Shown here: positions 42,052-51,114 of the stretch, piece after piece | Layout of the letters: each line of letters opens with the position of its first letter | Position numbering within the stretch: the stretch's first letter is position 1 | From: SIG565 sp964607025 | Lineage (GTDB): Bacteria > Bacillota > Clostridia > Oscillospirales > Acutalibacteraceae | NCBI GenBank assembly: GCA_964607025.1 | Contig: CAZSIL010000002.1 | Location: 34,686-98,685, forward strand | DNA length: 64,000 bases | Direction: 5' to 3' | Position numbers and translations under genes: made by a program | The notes under the pieces: generated by a model | The model's input: the letters and a program-made list of their open reading frames with translations, nothing else | Database searches by the model: none | Told to the model about the DNA's origin: nothing

Positions 42052-43194
42052 GTGGCAGATAAAAGAGATTATTATGAGGTCTTGGGAGTCGACAAATCGG
42101 TCGACGAAAATGACCTTAAAAAAGCATATCGAAAAGCCGCAAAAAAGTATCACCCCGATTTAAATCCGGGAGATGCCGAGGCAGAGAAAAAATTCAAAGA
42201 AGTAAACGAAGCGTATGAAGTTTTATCCGATAAGGAAAAACGCGCCCGTTACGACCAATTCGGTCACGCAGGAGTGGACCCCAATTTCAGCGCCGGTGGC
42301 GGCGGATACGGGGACTTCGGCGGAGGTTTTGGTGGATTCGGTGGCTTTGAAGATATCATAAATGAAATGTTTGGCGGCGGTTTTGGCGGTAGGGGTTCAA
42401 GGCGTAATCCTAATGCGCCAAGGCGCGGTGCTGATACCGAATCACACGTCATTATTTCATTTGAAGAAGCGGCTAAGGGCTGTAAAAAGAAAATCAAGGT
42501 TGCAAAGGTCGAAAACTGTGATGAGTGTTCGGGTTCAGGATGTAAGTCGGGGACTGCTCCTAAAACCTGCCCCGACTGTTCAGGTAGTGGTTACGTCGTA
42601 TTCAGGCAAGGTTTTATGCAGATGCAACAACCTTGTAACAGGTGCCGCGGAACCGGTAAAATCATCGAAACTCCTTGCAGTAGATGCGGCGGCAAAGGTA
42701 GGGTAAGGCGTACTACCGAGCGCGAGATAGAGATACCTGCGGGTATTGATGATAACCAGATTATAAATATCCGTGGCGGCGGAGATGCGGGAGTAAACGG
42801 CGGTCCCGATGGCGACCTTCATATCAACGTAACAGTGCGACCACACCCCATTTTTGAACGTGATGGCTATGATGTTTTCTGTGAAATACCGATAACCTTT
42901 ATTCAAGCCGCATTAGGTGATGAAATAACCGTACCCACGCTTGATGGCAAGGTTAAATTTACCATCCATGAAGGTACACAGCACGGCGATGAATTTAAAC
43001 TGAAGGGTAAAGGCATCAAGAATTTGCGCTATTCTGGGCGCGGCGACCAGTATGTAAAAATATCGGTTGAAGTACCTAAAAATTTAAGCCGTGAACAAAA
43101 AGAAAAATTAAAAGAATTCGACAAATTAACAGAAGATAAAAATTATAAGAAAAAACGTTCTTTTGCCGATAAAATTAAGGATTTATTCGATTAA
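42052..43194 (+). CDS. dnaJ: Chaperone DnaJ (Hsp40)
   Basis: A 380-residue type I J-protein: J domain 1-70 with the HPD motif ('YHPDLNPGD'), a Gly/Phe-rich linker, four CxxCxGxG zinc motifs ('CDECSGSG', 'CPDCSGSG', 'CNRCRGTG', 'CSRCGGKG') at about 150-215, and C-terminal substrate domains. It delivers substrates to DnaK and triggers ATP hydrolysis. A GTG start with AAGGAG 9 bases upstream. It ends the operon with a strong terminator. Confidence 0.98.
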   Translation: MADKRDYYEVLGVDKSVDENDLKKAYRKAAKKYHPDLNPGDAEAEKKFKEVNEAYEVLSDKEKRARYDQFGHAGVDPNFSAGGGGYGDFGGGFGGFGGFEDIINEMFGGGFGGRGSRRNPNAPRRGADTESHVIISFEEAAKGCKKKIKVAKVENCDECSGSGCKSGTAPKTCPDCSGSGYVVFRQGFMQMQQPCNRCRGTGKIIETPCSRCGGKGRVRRTTEREIEIPAGIDDNQIINIRGGGDAGVNGGPDGDLHINVTVRPHPIFERDGYDVFCEIPITFIQAALGDEITVPTLDGKVKFTIHEGTQHGDEFKLKGKGIKNLRYSGRGDQYVKISVEVPKNLSREQKEKLKEFDKLTEDKNYKKKRSFADKIKDLFD

Positions 43195-43231
43195 CAAATG
43201 CCCGAACATTGTGTTCGGGCATTTGTATTTT
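43194..43231 (+). terminator. Terminator of heat-shock operon
   Basis: ACAAATGCCCGAACA-TTG-TGTTCGGGCATTTGT then ATTTT; starts at the dnaJ stop codon. Confidence 0.92.
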
Positions 43232-43259
43232 AAAAAATTAAAATTTTACACAAAAAACC

Positions 43260-43287
43260 TTGACTTTATCTCCCAAAAAAGTACAAT
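43260..43287 (+). promoter_or_regulatory. Promoter of GH20 gene
   Basis: TTGACT, 16-base spacer, TACAAT, 31 bases before the start codon. Confidence 0.68.
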
Positions 43288-43318
43288 AAAGGTAGATTGT
43301 ACCGAAAGGGGAAAGCTT

Positions 43319-45181
43319 ATGTTAACAAAAGAGTATCAGTACATAAAAGATGAAGTTTTAAAACTTGTCGAGTCTTCATTTTCGGGTGAAATAACATTAG
43401 CCGAATTTGACGGGGTAAAGGTAAATTTTGATGGCACAAATGCCGTAATCGGATGCGGCAGTAAGGTGCAGTTTGCGCGAGGTGTATTTCTACTTGCGCA
43501 AAACTATAAAAACGGCGCGTTTGAAATTACCCAAAAGCCGAGATTTAAGGTATTAAACAGTCAGTTGGACGTAGCCCGTAACGGTGTATTTACACTTGAA
43601 GCAATTAAAAAATGGGTTACGGCAACGGCGGCGCTAGGTTTTACACATTTTGAACTGTTTATGGAAGATACCTATGAACTTGAGGGCTATCCCCGTTTTG
43701 GTTATATGCGCGGCAGATATTCAAAGGAAGAACTCAAAGAAATTAATAGAATATGCGAGAGTATGGGTGTTGAAGTTATTCCCGGAGTACAGACCTTGGC
43801 GCACATGGAGCAATATCTCCAGTGGCGTGAAGCGGCACCTATTATGAACAATGCACGTATGTTGTTGGTCGATGAGCCCAAAACATACGAGCTTATAGAG
43901 AAGGCATTTGCACTTATGCGCGAGTGTTTCCCGAATTCAAAAACACTCAGTATAATGCTCGATGAAGCAAGCGGTACGGGACAGGGCAGACACGCCGTTA
44001 TTTACGGTCCCGAAGATGATATGACGGTGTATAAACGCCATGCAACACGGGTTATTGAACTCTGCAGAAAGTATAATTTTGAACCGATTATGAGCGGCGA
44101 TATGCTGATACGTCTAAAAAGCCCAAGACACGACCATTATGACCGAACCGTTGTTTTGGGACCCGAAGATGCGCAAGGTTTGCCCGAAGATGCAATAATT
44201 CTCTATTGGGATTACGGTCACGAAACCAAGGAGCATTATGTACATTTCATAAAAGAGTATCAAAAAATCGGCAGAAAGTTAGAAATGGGCGGCGGTATAT
44301 GGACATGGGAAGGATTTACCGAAGATACCGTGCTTTCATATAATGCAATGGTGGCGTTTTCCCAAGCGGCAGTAGAATGCGGAGAAGAACGTTTCTCAGC
44401 ATATACTTTTGGTGACGGCGGAAGTGAGACTAACTTTATGTATTCATTAGGTTCCTTCGCCATATTCTCTGAATACTGCTATCGCGGACTTGATTGTACT
44501 AAAGAAGATATTTTCGCGGCAAGTGAGTTTTTGACTAAGATTCCGTATCAAAACAGATTGGATATAGGCAGAATGTATTCCGACTATCACGACGGCTACA
44601 GATATCCGAAAAAGCATATGGTTGGCGATATTTTCTATAACTTTGTTAACGGTGCCGTTGCGCCTGACGGCAGTAAAATTGATTTTATCAATAACGAAGA
44701 ACAGTATAACAAGGTGTGGGGAGATATGTGTTTCGCCGAGAAGAAGGCCAAAGAGTTTATGGATAAGGGCGACAGAAATTTCAATTATTATGAGCTGTGT
44801 TACTATGTTGCAAAGCTTTCCCGCATAAAATTTGAAATGATAAATAAAATCCGTCCTGCCTATAAAAACGGCGATAAAGAATATTTGCGCATTGTTGCCG
44901 AAGAAAAAATTCCCGAGTTTATTCGTGATATCAATATATTCAAGGAAATATTTAAAAAGGATTGGCTGAGCGTTAGAAAACCGTTTGGTATTGAAAGCGC
45001 CCTGCTGAGACTTGCCGCAGCAAGTGAACAGGCGTATTTTAGAAGCCAACAGCTAACCGCATATTTGAACGGCGAATTGGATAAAATTTTGGAATTAGAA
45101 GAAGAAATAGTTACCGATACCGTAAGGGTATGGGGTAATCCGCGTTGCTTTACAGCAAGTTTTATCAGCTTAGGTCAATAA
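43319..45181 (+). CDS. Family 20 beta-N-acetylhexosaminidase
   Basis: A 620-residue cytoplasmic enzyme (no signal peptide) that removes terminal GlcNAc or GalNAc. A short N-terminal alpha/beta domain precedes the (beta/alpha)8 barrel. The catalytic Asp-Glu pair is in 'SIMLDEASGTGQGRH' near residue 220, as in the GcnA-like branch of GH20; 'GFTHFELFMEDTYELEGYP' and 'GGIWTWEGF' are further conserved barrel strands. The ATG at 43319 follows AAGGGG; a longer open frame upstream runs through the dnaJ terminator and is not credible. It is a single-gene unit with its own promoter and terminator. Confidence 0.88.
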   Translation: MLTKEYQYIKDEVLKLVESSFSGEITLAEFDGVKVNFDGTNAVIGCGSKVQFARGVFLLAQNYKNGAFEITQKPRFKVLNSQLDVARNGVFTLEAIKKWVTATAALGFTHFELFMEDTYELEGYPRFGYMRGRYSKEELKEINRICESMGVEVIPGVQTLAHMEQYLQWREAAPIMNNARMLLVDEPKTYELIEKAFALMRECFPNSKTLSIMLDEASGTGQGRHAVIYGPEDDMTVYKRHATRVIELCRKYNFEPIMSGDMLIRLKSPRHDHYDRTVVLGPEDAQGLPEDAIILYWDYGHETKEHYVHFIKEYQKIGRKLEMGGGIWTWEGFTEDTVLSYNAMVAFSQAAVECGEERFSAYTFGDGGSETNFMYSLGSFAIFSEYCYRGLDCTKEDIFAASEFLTKIPYQNRLDIGRMYSDYHDGYRYPKKHMVGDIFYNFVNGAVAPDGSKIDFINNEEQYNKVWGDMCFAEKKAKEFMDKGDRNFNYYELCYYVAKLSRIKFEMINKIRPAYKNGDKEYLRIVAEEKIPEFIRDINIFKEIFKKDWLSVRKPFGIESALLRLAAASEQAYFRSQQLTAYLNGELDKILELEEEIVTDTVRVWGNPRCFTASFISLGQ

Positions 45182-45194
45182 GGATAAAAATAGA

Positions 45195-45233
45195 AAAGAG
45201 AAGATTCGTTTATGAATCTTCTCTTTCTTTTTT
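45195..45233 (+). terminator. Terminator of GH20 gene
   Basis: AAAGAGAAGATTC-GTTTAT-GAATCTTCTCTTT followed by CTTTTTT. Confidence 0.9.
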
Positions 45234-45250
45234 GCATAAAAAACTATAAT

Positions 45251-45841
45251 TTATCTGACTGTTTTTTCTACGTTTATTTCGGTATTTGTATAATTGTTTA
45301 TAAATTCTTCCCACTCTTCATCGGTCATTTCGGGGGTGCGATGCTTAGAAAAAAGTTTTTCCATAACCACCTTATAATCACGATGTATTAAATAGCGTTC
45401 ACGGGTTGAGATAATGCACATCCAGATTGACGGAACGAGAATTAAAACAAGCGGAATTAAGTGTTTGAAATAGAAGGTACCTTTAATGAAGAAAACACCC
45501 GATGAAAATAAAAGTTCTTTCATAATCGGCCATAAAAACACCGTTCCCAATATGTTAAGCGGCAAAGATATGCAGTCCCACTTAAAAAACATAAGCACAA
45601 ATGCCGATATAAAGAACATAAAAGAAATTACCGATGCCGTAAACATATTTGCGCCGTCTAAATAATGTGTTTCTATCTGCCCGTAGGTTAAAAGCAACAT
45701 GAAAATTGCTTGATAGATAAATCCGATAATATAGGTTGTTCGGAGATTACAGTAGATTCTTTCCTTTGTTTTTGGGTAACAAATTGCGCTTTTGTACTGG
45801 TAATTCTCTACAAGTTTTAGTATATTTTGTTTGTGTTTCAT
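45251..45841 (-). CDS. Hypothetical four-helix membrane protein
   Basis: A 196-residue protein with four predicted membrane helices (about 38-57, 66-88, 95-118 and 125-147) and a charged C-terminal cytoplasmic tail with an acidic 'MTDEEWEEFINNYTNT' helix. GAGGTG lies 6 bases before the ATG at 45841; the longer frame upstream lacks a ribosome site. I do not recognise the family. It is divergent from trmL and convergent with the GH20 gene. Confidence 0.65.
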   Translation of the reverse strand: MKHKQNILKLVENYQYKSAICYPKTKERIYCNLRTTYIIGFIYQAIFMLLLTYGQIETHYLDGANMFTASVISFMFFISAFVLMFFKWDCISLPLNILGTVFLWPIMKELLFSSGVFFIKGTFYFKHLIPLVLILVPSIWMCIISTRERYLIHRDYKVVMEKLFSKHRTPEMTDEEWEEFINNYTNTEINVEKTVR

Positions 45842-45934
45842 ACTTAACACCTCAAAATCATTATACAAGAAAACACCATACTTGACAAGCATATTTTCAA
45901 AAAGGTATAATTACTTTTAAAGGAAGTGTAAAAA

Positions 45935-46429
45935 ATGGCAACAATAAATATAGTTATGGTTGAGCCCGAAATTCCACAAAATACAGGTAACGTTGCGCGT
46001 ACCTGTGCGGCAACGGGAGCGCGGCTGCATCTTGTGGGGCCTATGGGCTTCAAAATTGATGATAAGAAACTAAAAAGGGCGGGACTTGATTACTGGCAGT
46101 ATCTTGATATTACATATTACGATAATTTAGATGATTTTTTCACTAAAAATCAGGGTGAATTTTTCTATTTTACAACCAAGGCGCTAAATAATCACTCGGA
46201 CATTTCCTATCCTGATAATTGCTATCTGTTTTTTGGAAAAGAAACGAAGGGGTTGCCCGAAGAATTGTTGCTCAAAAACCGCGATAGGTGTGTGAGAATA
46301 CCAATGATTTCGGATGCCAGAAGTTTAAACCTTTCAAACTCGGTAGCTATCGGCGTATATGAAGTTTTGCGGCAGTGGGATTATCCCTGTCTTCAAAATT
46401 TTGGACAGTTGCACAATTATAAGTGGTAA
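45935..46429 (+). CDS. trmL: tRNA (cytidine/uridine-2'-O-)-methyltransferase TrmL
   Basis: A 164-residue SPOUT methyltransferase that 2'-O-methylates the wobble base 34 of tRNA-Leu. The knot signatures are present: 'EIPQNTGNVARTCAATGARLHLVGP' at the N-terminus, 'YLFFGKETKGLPEE' near 100, and 'IPMISDARSLNLSNSVAIGVYEVLRQ' near the end that forms the SAM-binding trefoil knot. AAAGGAAG precedes the ATG. It is a single gene between the divergent membrane protein and the pgk operon. Confidence 0.95.
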   Translation: MATINIVMVEPEIPQNTGNVARTCAATGARLHLVGPMGFKIDDKKLKRAGLDYWQYLDITYYDNLDDFFTKNQGEFFYFTTKALNNHSDISYPDNCYLFFGKETKGLPEELLLKNRDRCVRIPMISDARSLNLSNSVAIGVYEVLRQWDYPCLQNFGQLHNYKW

Positions 46430-46473
46430 ATCCACGTATATAATAAATAAGTATATAAATATAAATAAAATTG

Positions 46474-46501
46474 TTGAAAAATTGCAAAAATGTGGTAGAA
46501 T
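46474..46501 (+). promoter_or_regulatory. Promoter of pgk-tpiA-gpmI
   Basis: TTGAAA, 16-base spacer, TAGAAT, in an AT-rich tract 44 bases before pgk. Confidence 0.65.
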
Positions 46502-46544
46502 ACTATTGTATATATTTTAACAATTTAACGGAAGGAAGATTTTA

Positions 46545-47849
46545 ATGAACGCACTTAATAAAATGACGGTTGAAGATATAGCGGTTGCCGGTAAAAAAGT
46601 ACTTGTTCGCTGTGATTTCAACGTACCTATGAAGGATGGTAAAATTGCTGATGATAAGAGAATTATCGGCGCATTACCCACAATTAAGTATTTACTCGAT
46701 AACGGAGCTAAGGTAATCCTTTGCTCACATATGGGCAAACCCCATAGCATTTTTACCGAAGGATTCGGTCTTTCTAAAAAAGAGAAAAAAGCAGTAGAAG
46801 CATTGCCCGAAGCAGACAGAGCGGCGGCTACGGAAAAATATCTTAAAAAAGCTGCCGAAGAAGATGCTCAGAAATTCACACTAAAACCAGTTGCTGAGCG
46901 TTTAAATGAATTGCTCGGCAATAAGGTTACCTTTGCAACCGATATTATCGGCGCAGATGCTAAGGCGAAAGCCGCAGCACTGGGCGACGGGGAAGCCGTG
47001 CTTATTGAAAACGTTCGTTTTGATGCAAGAGAAACCAAAAATGACCCTGAGTTTGCAAAGGAACTCGCATCAATGGCTGAAATTTTTGTAAACGATGCTT
47101 TCGGTACCGCGCACCGCGCCCACGCTTCCACCACAGGTGTTGCTGATTATTTACCCGCCGTTTGCGGATATCTCATCCAAAAGGAAATCGGCATTATGGG
47201 TAAAGCGTTGGCTGACCCTGCCCGCCCCTTCGTTGCAATACTCGGCGGCGCTAAGGTTAGTGATAAAATCGGCGTTATCGAAAACCTTATCGAAAAGGTT
47301 GACACACTTATTATCGGCGGCGGTATGGCTTATACCTTCTTCCGCGCACAAGGTTATACAACAGGTGCTTCTCTTTGCGAAGAGGATAAGCTTGATTTAG
47401 CACTTGCTCTTATTGAAAAAGCTGCCGAAAAAGGCGTAAAGCTTCTTCTTCCTATTGATAATAGACTCGGTCGCGAGTACGCTGAAGACACCGAAACCAA
47501 AATGGTTGATTCGGATAATATACCTGAAGGTTGGATGGGACTTGATATTGGTCCCAACACCGAAAAACTTTTCGCCGATGCGATAAAGGGCGCAGGTACG
47601 GTTATCTGGAACGGACCGATGGGTGTATCTGAGTGGAAAAACTTTGCATCAGGTACAGAGTCGGTTGCAAAAGCTGTTGCTGAATCGGGCGCTATTTCTA
47701 TCATCGGTGGTGGCGACTCAGCCGCGGCTGTACAAAAACTCGGCTATGCCGATAAGATGACTCATATTTCTACCGGCGGCGGTGCTTCACTTGAATTCCT
47801 TGAAGGTAAGGTATTACCCGGCATTGCGGCACTCGGCGAAAAACAATAA
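46545..47849 (+). CDS. pgk: Phosphoglycerate kinase
   Basis: Transfers phosphate from 1,3-bisphosphoglycerate to ADP, the first ATP-yielding step of glycolysis. Signatures: 'VLVRCDFNVPMKDGKI' at 18-33, 'ENVRFDARE' near 150, 'VAILGGAKVSDKIGVIENLI' near 228 and 'GGGDSAAAVQKLG' near 388. At 434 residues it is about 30 to 40 longer than most bacterial enzymes. The extra length is a charged Ala/Glu/Lys helical insertion after 'SHMGKPH' (about residues 68-105), at the start of the loop that usually goes straight to the SLxPVA motif. Confidence 0.97.
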   Translation: MNALNKMTVEDIAVAGKKVLVRCDFNVPMKDGKIADDKRIIGALPTIKYLLDNGAKVILCSHMGKPHSIFTEGFGLSKKEKKAVEALPEADRAAATEKYLKKAAEEDAQKFTLKPVAERLNELLGNKVTFATDIIGADAKAKAAALGDGEAVLIENVRFDARETKNDPEFAKELASMAEIFVNDAFGTAHRAHASTTGVADYLPAVCGYLIQKEIGIMGKALADPARPFVAILGGAKVSDKIGVIENLIEKVDTLIIGGGMAYTFFRAQGYTTGASLCEEDKLDLALALIEKAAEKGVKLLLPIDNRLGREYAEDTETKMVDSDNIPEGWMGLDIGPNTEKLFADAIKGAGTVIWNGPMGVSEWKNFASGTESVAKAVAESGAISIIGGGDSAAAVQKLGYADKMTHISTGGGASLEFLEGKVLPGIAALGEKQ

Positions 47850-47858
47850 AATTATAAG

Positions 47859-47886
47859 CGGCACGGCAAAAACGCCGTGCCGATTT
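47859..47886 (+). terminator. Hairpin between pgk and tpiA
   Basis: CGGCACGGC-AAAAA-CGCCGTGCCG then ATTTT. It lies inside the operon just before the tpiA ribosome site, so it is likely a partial terminator or an mRNA stabiliser. Confidence 0.5.
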
Positions 47887-47901
47887 TAAGGAGAAATAAA
47901 A

Positions 47902-48669
47902 ATGAATAAACAAACAAGAAAAGCGGTTATCGCGGGTAACTGGAAAATGAATAACACTCCTGATGAGACAACAGCACTCATAAATGAAATGAAACCGTTA
48001 GTAAAAGACGCGGACTGTGATGTTGTACTTTGCGTACCCTTTATTGATATTGCCGCCGCAGTTGAAGCCGCAAAGGATTCTAACATTAAAATCGGCGCAG
48101 AAAACGTACACTTTAAGCCGTCGGGCGCATACACGGGCGAAATTTCCGCTGAAATGCTTGTAGCATCTGGTGTCCAGTACGTTGTAATAGGCCATAGTGA
48201 ACGCAGACAATATTTTGGGGAAACCGACCAGACCGTCAACCTTCGCACATTAGCCGCAGTTAATGCAGGGCTTACCGCTATTGTTTGTGTAGGCGAAACC
48301 TTGGAGCAGAGGGAACTCGGTTACACCGAAACTCTCCTTAAATTCCAAACCAAAATGGCGCTTACCAATATAACAAAAGAACAACTTAAAAACATTATTA
48401 TTGCTTACGAGCCGGTTTGGGCTATCGGCACAGGCGTTACCGCAACCGCTGAACAGGCAGACGAAGGCAACGGATACGTACGTGCGGCTATTGCTGAAGC
48501 TTACGGCAAGGAAGTCGCCGAGACCGTTACAATTCAGTACGGCGGCTCTATGAACGCAAAAAATGCTGATGAATTAGTTAGCAAGGTGAACGTTGACGGT
48601 GGCCTTATAGGCGGCGCATCGCTCAAAGCCGAAGACTTTTCAATCATTGTAAAAGCAGCATCGAAATAA
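47902..48669 (+). CDS. tpiA: Triosephosphate isomerase
   Basis: A 255-residue barrel enzyme interconverting dihydroxyacetone phosphate and glyceraldehyde 3-phosphate. Catalytic Lys in 'AGNWKMNN' at 14-21, His in 'VVIGHSERR' near 98, Glu in 'IIAYEPVWAIGTG' near 170-182, and the phosphate loop 'IQYGGSM' near 214. AAGGAG precedes the ATG. It lies between pgk and gpmI in the usual glycolytic order. Confidence 0.97.
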   Translation: MNKQTRKAVIAGNWKMNNTPDETTALINEMKPLVKDADCDVVLCVPFIDIAAAVEAAKDSNIKIGAENVHFKPSGAYTGEISAEMLVASGVQYVVIGHSERRQYFGETDQTVNLRTLAAVNAGLTAIVCVGETLEQRELGYTETLLKFQTKMALTNITKEQLKNIIIAYEPVWAIGTGVTATAEQADEGNGYVRAAIAEAYGKEVAETVTIQYGGSMNAKNADELVSKVNVDGGLIGGASLKAEDFSIIVKAASK

Positions 48670-48679
48670 GGTGGAAAAA

Positions 48680-50212
48680 ATGAAAAAACCAATTGTTTTA
48701 ACTATAATGGACGGCTTTGGTTTCAATGATGAAACTTCGGGCAATGCGGTATATTCCGCTAACACCCCCGTTCTTGATGATATTTTTAAAAATTGCCCTA
48801 CAACCAAAATCGGTGCATCTGGTATGGACGTAGGTCTGCCCGACGGACAGATGGGTAACAGTGAAGTAGGTCACACCAATATAGGTGCGGGTCGTGTAGT
48901 ATATCAAGAACTCACCCGCATTACCAAATCTATAAAAGACGGTGACTTTTTCGAAAACAAAGCGCTGCTTGGCGCTATTGAAAATTGCAAAAAGAATAAT
49001 AGCGCTTTGCACCTTATGGGACTTTTATCCGACGGTGGTGTGCATAGCCATATTGAGCATATGTTTGCACTCATAGAACTTGCAAAGAAAAACGGTCTTG
49101 AACGAGTATATATCCACGCATTATTAGACGGACGTGACGTACCGCCCACATCTGCCGCAGATTTTATTGATGAAACCAATAAAAAATTAGCACAACTCGG
49201 TGTTGGTAAAATCGCAACAGTGCTCGGCCGTTTCTATGGTATGGACCGCGATAACCGTTGGGAGCGCGTGAGCAAAGCGTATGATGCGCTTGTGTATGGT
49301 GAAGGTGTGGAAACAACAGATGCCGCAGCTGCAGTTCGCGCTTCGTATGAGCAAATAGATGAAGACGGAAAAAACATTACCGATGAGTTCGTTTTACCGA
49401 CAGTTGTTGAAGGTACTGAACGTATTAAATCGGGCGATAGCGTTATATTCTTTAACTTCCGCCCCGATAGAGCAAGAGAAATTACCCGTACCTTTGTGGA
49501 TGATGATTTTACGGGCTTTGAAAGGCGTGGCGGCAGACAAAAGGTACATTATGTTTGTATGACGCAGTACGATGCATCTATGCCTAATGTGGATGTTGCT
49601 TTCCGTCCGCAGACACTTGAAAACACTTTGGGCGAGTATTTAGCCAAAAATAATATGACACAGCTTCGCATTGCTGAAACCGAAAAGTATGCTCATGTAA
49701 CCTTCTTCTTTAACGGTGGCAGAGAAGTTGAGTTTGAGGGTGAAGACCGTACACTTGTTGCCTCCCCCAAGGTTGCAACCTACGATTTACAGCCCGAAAT
49801 GAGCGCGGTGCCTGTTTGTGATAAGGTATGTGAGGCGATTGAGAGCGGCAAGTATGACGTTATAATTCTTAATTTTGCTAACTGCGATATGGTAGGACAT
49901 ACAGGTGTGTTTGAGGCGGCAGTAAAAGCGGTTGAAACAGTCGATACGTGTGTAGGCAGAGTAAAGAATTCCACTCTTAAAATGGGTGGCGTAATGCTCC
50001 TCACTGCCGACCACGGCAATGCTGACCGTATGCTCGATACCGATGGCTCGCCCTTTACGGCGCACACAACCAACCCCGTACCTTTTGCGGTTATCGGTAA
50101 AGATTGTGCTTTGCGCGAAGGCGGTAAGCTTTGCGATATTTCTCCAACGATTATTAAGTTGTTAGGGCTTCCACAACCCGATGAAATGTCAGGCGAATCG
50201 ATTATAAAATAA
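48680..50212 (+). CDS. gpmI: 2,3-bisphosphoglycerate-independent phosphoglycerate mutase
   Basis: A 510-residue Mn2+-dependent mutase of the alkaline phosphatase superfamily. 'LTIMDGFGF' opens the metal site, with the phospho-Ser in 'MGNSEVGHTNIGAGRVVYQ' near 60, 'HALLDGRDVPP' near 152, 'FNFRPDRAREITR' near 262 and 'LTADHGNADRM' near 445. The start is ATG 48680, with AAGGTGG upstream; a GTG three codons earlier overlaps the ribosome site. As an Mn2+ enzyme it ties central metabolism to the manganese supply sensed at 24165. Confidence 0.96.
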   Translation: MKKPIVLTIMDGFGFNDETSGNAVYSANTPVLDDIFKNCPTTKIGASGMDVGLPDGQMGNSEVGHTNIGAGRVVYQELTRITKSIKDGDFFENKALLGAIENCKKNNSALHLMGLLSDGGVHSHIEHMFALIELAKKNGLERVYIHALLDGRDVPPTSAADFIDETNKKLAQLGVGKIATVLGRFYGMDRDNRWERVSKAYDALVYGEGVETTDAAAAVRASYEQIDEDGKNITDEFVLPTVVEGTERIKSGDSVIFFNFRPDRAREITRTFVDDDFTGFERRGGRQKVHYVCMTQYDASMPNVDVAFRPQTLENTLGEYLAKNNMTQLRIAETEKYAHVTFFFNGGREVEFEGEDRTLVASPKVATYDLQPEMSAVPVCDKVCEAIESGKYDVIILNFANCDMVGHTGVFEAAVKAVETVDTCVGRVKNSTLKMGGVMLLTADHGNADRMLDTDGSPFTAHTTNPVPFAVIGKDCALREGGKLCDISPTIIKLLGLPQPDEMSGESIIK

Positions 50213-50219
50213 TAAAAAC

Positions 50220-50366
50220 CGTAGGTTACGACCTATGTGTCGTACCGTTATAAATTGCAAAAAGAAACGGTCGGATGCGGGCATCCGACCCTACGGTACG
50301 TAACAAATAAATTACAATGTGTAGGGGACGATGCCTACATCGTCCCGACATAATATACAGGAAATA
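50220..50366. repeat. Non-coding palindromic repeat cluster
   Basis: Two perfect palindromes: GGTCGGATGC-GG-GCATCCGACC (50269-50290) and GGGACGATG-CCTA-CATCGTCCC (50325-50346), plus CCGTAGGTTACGACC near 50219 that pairs with the later CTACGGTACGTAAC. No reading frame. These GTAGGGG/CCTAC-type units resemble dispersed intergenic repeats of gut Clostridia. Confidence 0.6.
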
Positions 50367-50367
50367 A

Positions 50368-50405
50368 AAAAGACAGGACGGATGCTTTTGCATCCGTCCT
50401 GTCTT
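50368..50405. terminator. Bidirectional terminator between gpmI and eda
   Basis: AAAGACAGGACGGATGC-TTTT-GCATCCGTCCTGTCTT, a 16-pair stem. It lies 12 bases from the eda stop codon on the minus strand. Confidence 0.88.
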
Positions 50406-50416
50406 ATAATAATTTT

Positions 50417-51058
50417 TTATTTACGATTAGCTTTAACGATTTGGATAGACTGTTTACAAAGTTCAGTAATTTCGTCCCATTTGCCGTTATCAATTAAATC
50501 GGCAGTTACCATATACGAGCCACCGCAAGCGCAAATCGTGGGGCAGGAGATATAGTCGGCAAGATTTTTAAGTGAAATACCGCCAGTAGGCATTACTTTA
50601 AACATCGGGAAGGGTGCTGACATAGCTTTAATTTTTGCAAGACCGCCCGACTGCTCAGCAGGGAAGAACTTTAACACTTTAAGCCCGAGTCTAAAGGCAG
50701 TATGGTAATCGGTAGGTGTTGTGCAACCTGGGAAAATATCAATTCCTTTATTCTGCGCGTATTTAACCAAATCAGCATCAAGTCCTGGGGTTACTATAAA
50801 TTTAGCCCCTGCCGCAATGGCTTCGTCGATTTGGGTCTCGGTCATTACAGTACCGGCTCCAACTAACATATCGGGATAGGCATCCGCCATTAACTTGATG
50901 GCTTTTGCCGCACCTGCTGCGCGGAAGGTAACCTCGGCTACGGGCATACCGCCGTCAACTAATGCTTTTGCAAGCGGGAGAGCATCGCGCTCGGGATTGT
51001 TAAGTTTAATTACCGGCACTACACCGATTTCGCTTATTTTATCAGATACAAAACTCAT
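50417..51058 (-). CDS. eda: KDPG/KHG aldolase
   Basis: A 213-residue class I aldolase that splits 2-keto-3-deoxy-6-phosphogluconate to pyruvate and glyceraldehyde 3-phosphate. 'GVVPVIKLNNPERDALPLAKALVDGGMPVAEVTFRA' holds the catalytic Glu; 'LVGAGTVMTETQIDEAIAAGAKFIVTPG' the phosphate region; 'GCTTPTDYHTAFRLGLKVLKFFPAE' the Schiff-base Lys near 133; 'MPTGGISLKNL' the closing loop. It is a single gene; no other Entner-Doudoroff or uronate genes are near. Confidence 0.95.
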   Translation of the reverse strand: MSFVSDKISEIGVVPVIKLNNPERDALPLAKALVDGGMPVAEVTFRAAGAAKAIKLMADAYPDMLVGAGTVMTETQIDEAIAAGAKFIVTPGLDADLVKYAQNKGIDIFPGCTTPTDYHTAFRLGLKVLKFFPAEQSGGLAKIKAMSAPFPMFKVMPTGGISLKNLADYISCPTICACGGSYMVTADLIDNGKWDEITELCKQSIQIVKANRK

Positions 51059-51114
51059 AAAAACACCTCATTTGATTTTTTACATAATTATTATATAATA
51101 ATTTTATTTTTCAG

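Noticed and set aside
43163..43318. N-terminal extension of the GH20 frame
   Set aside because: It would start inside dnaJ and pass through the dnaJ terminator and the GH20 promoter; the ATG at 43319 has a proper ribosome site.
50220..50366. CRISPR-like or riboswitch-like structure in the palindromic intergenic cluster
   Set aside because: The two palindromes are different and not regularly spaced with spacers, and no conserved riboswitch core is present; best read as dispersed repeats.
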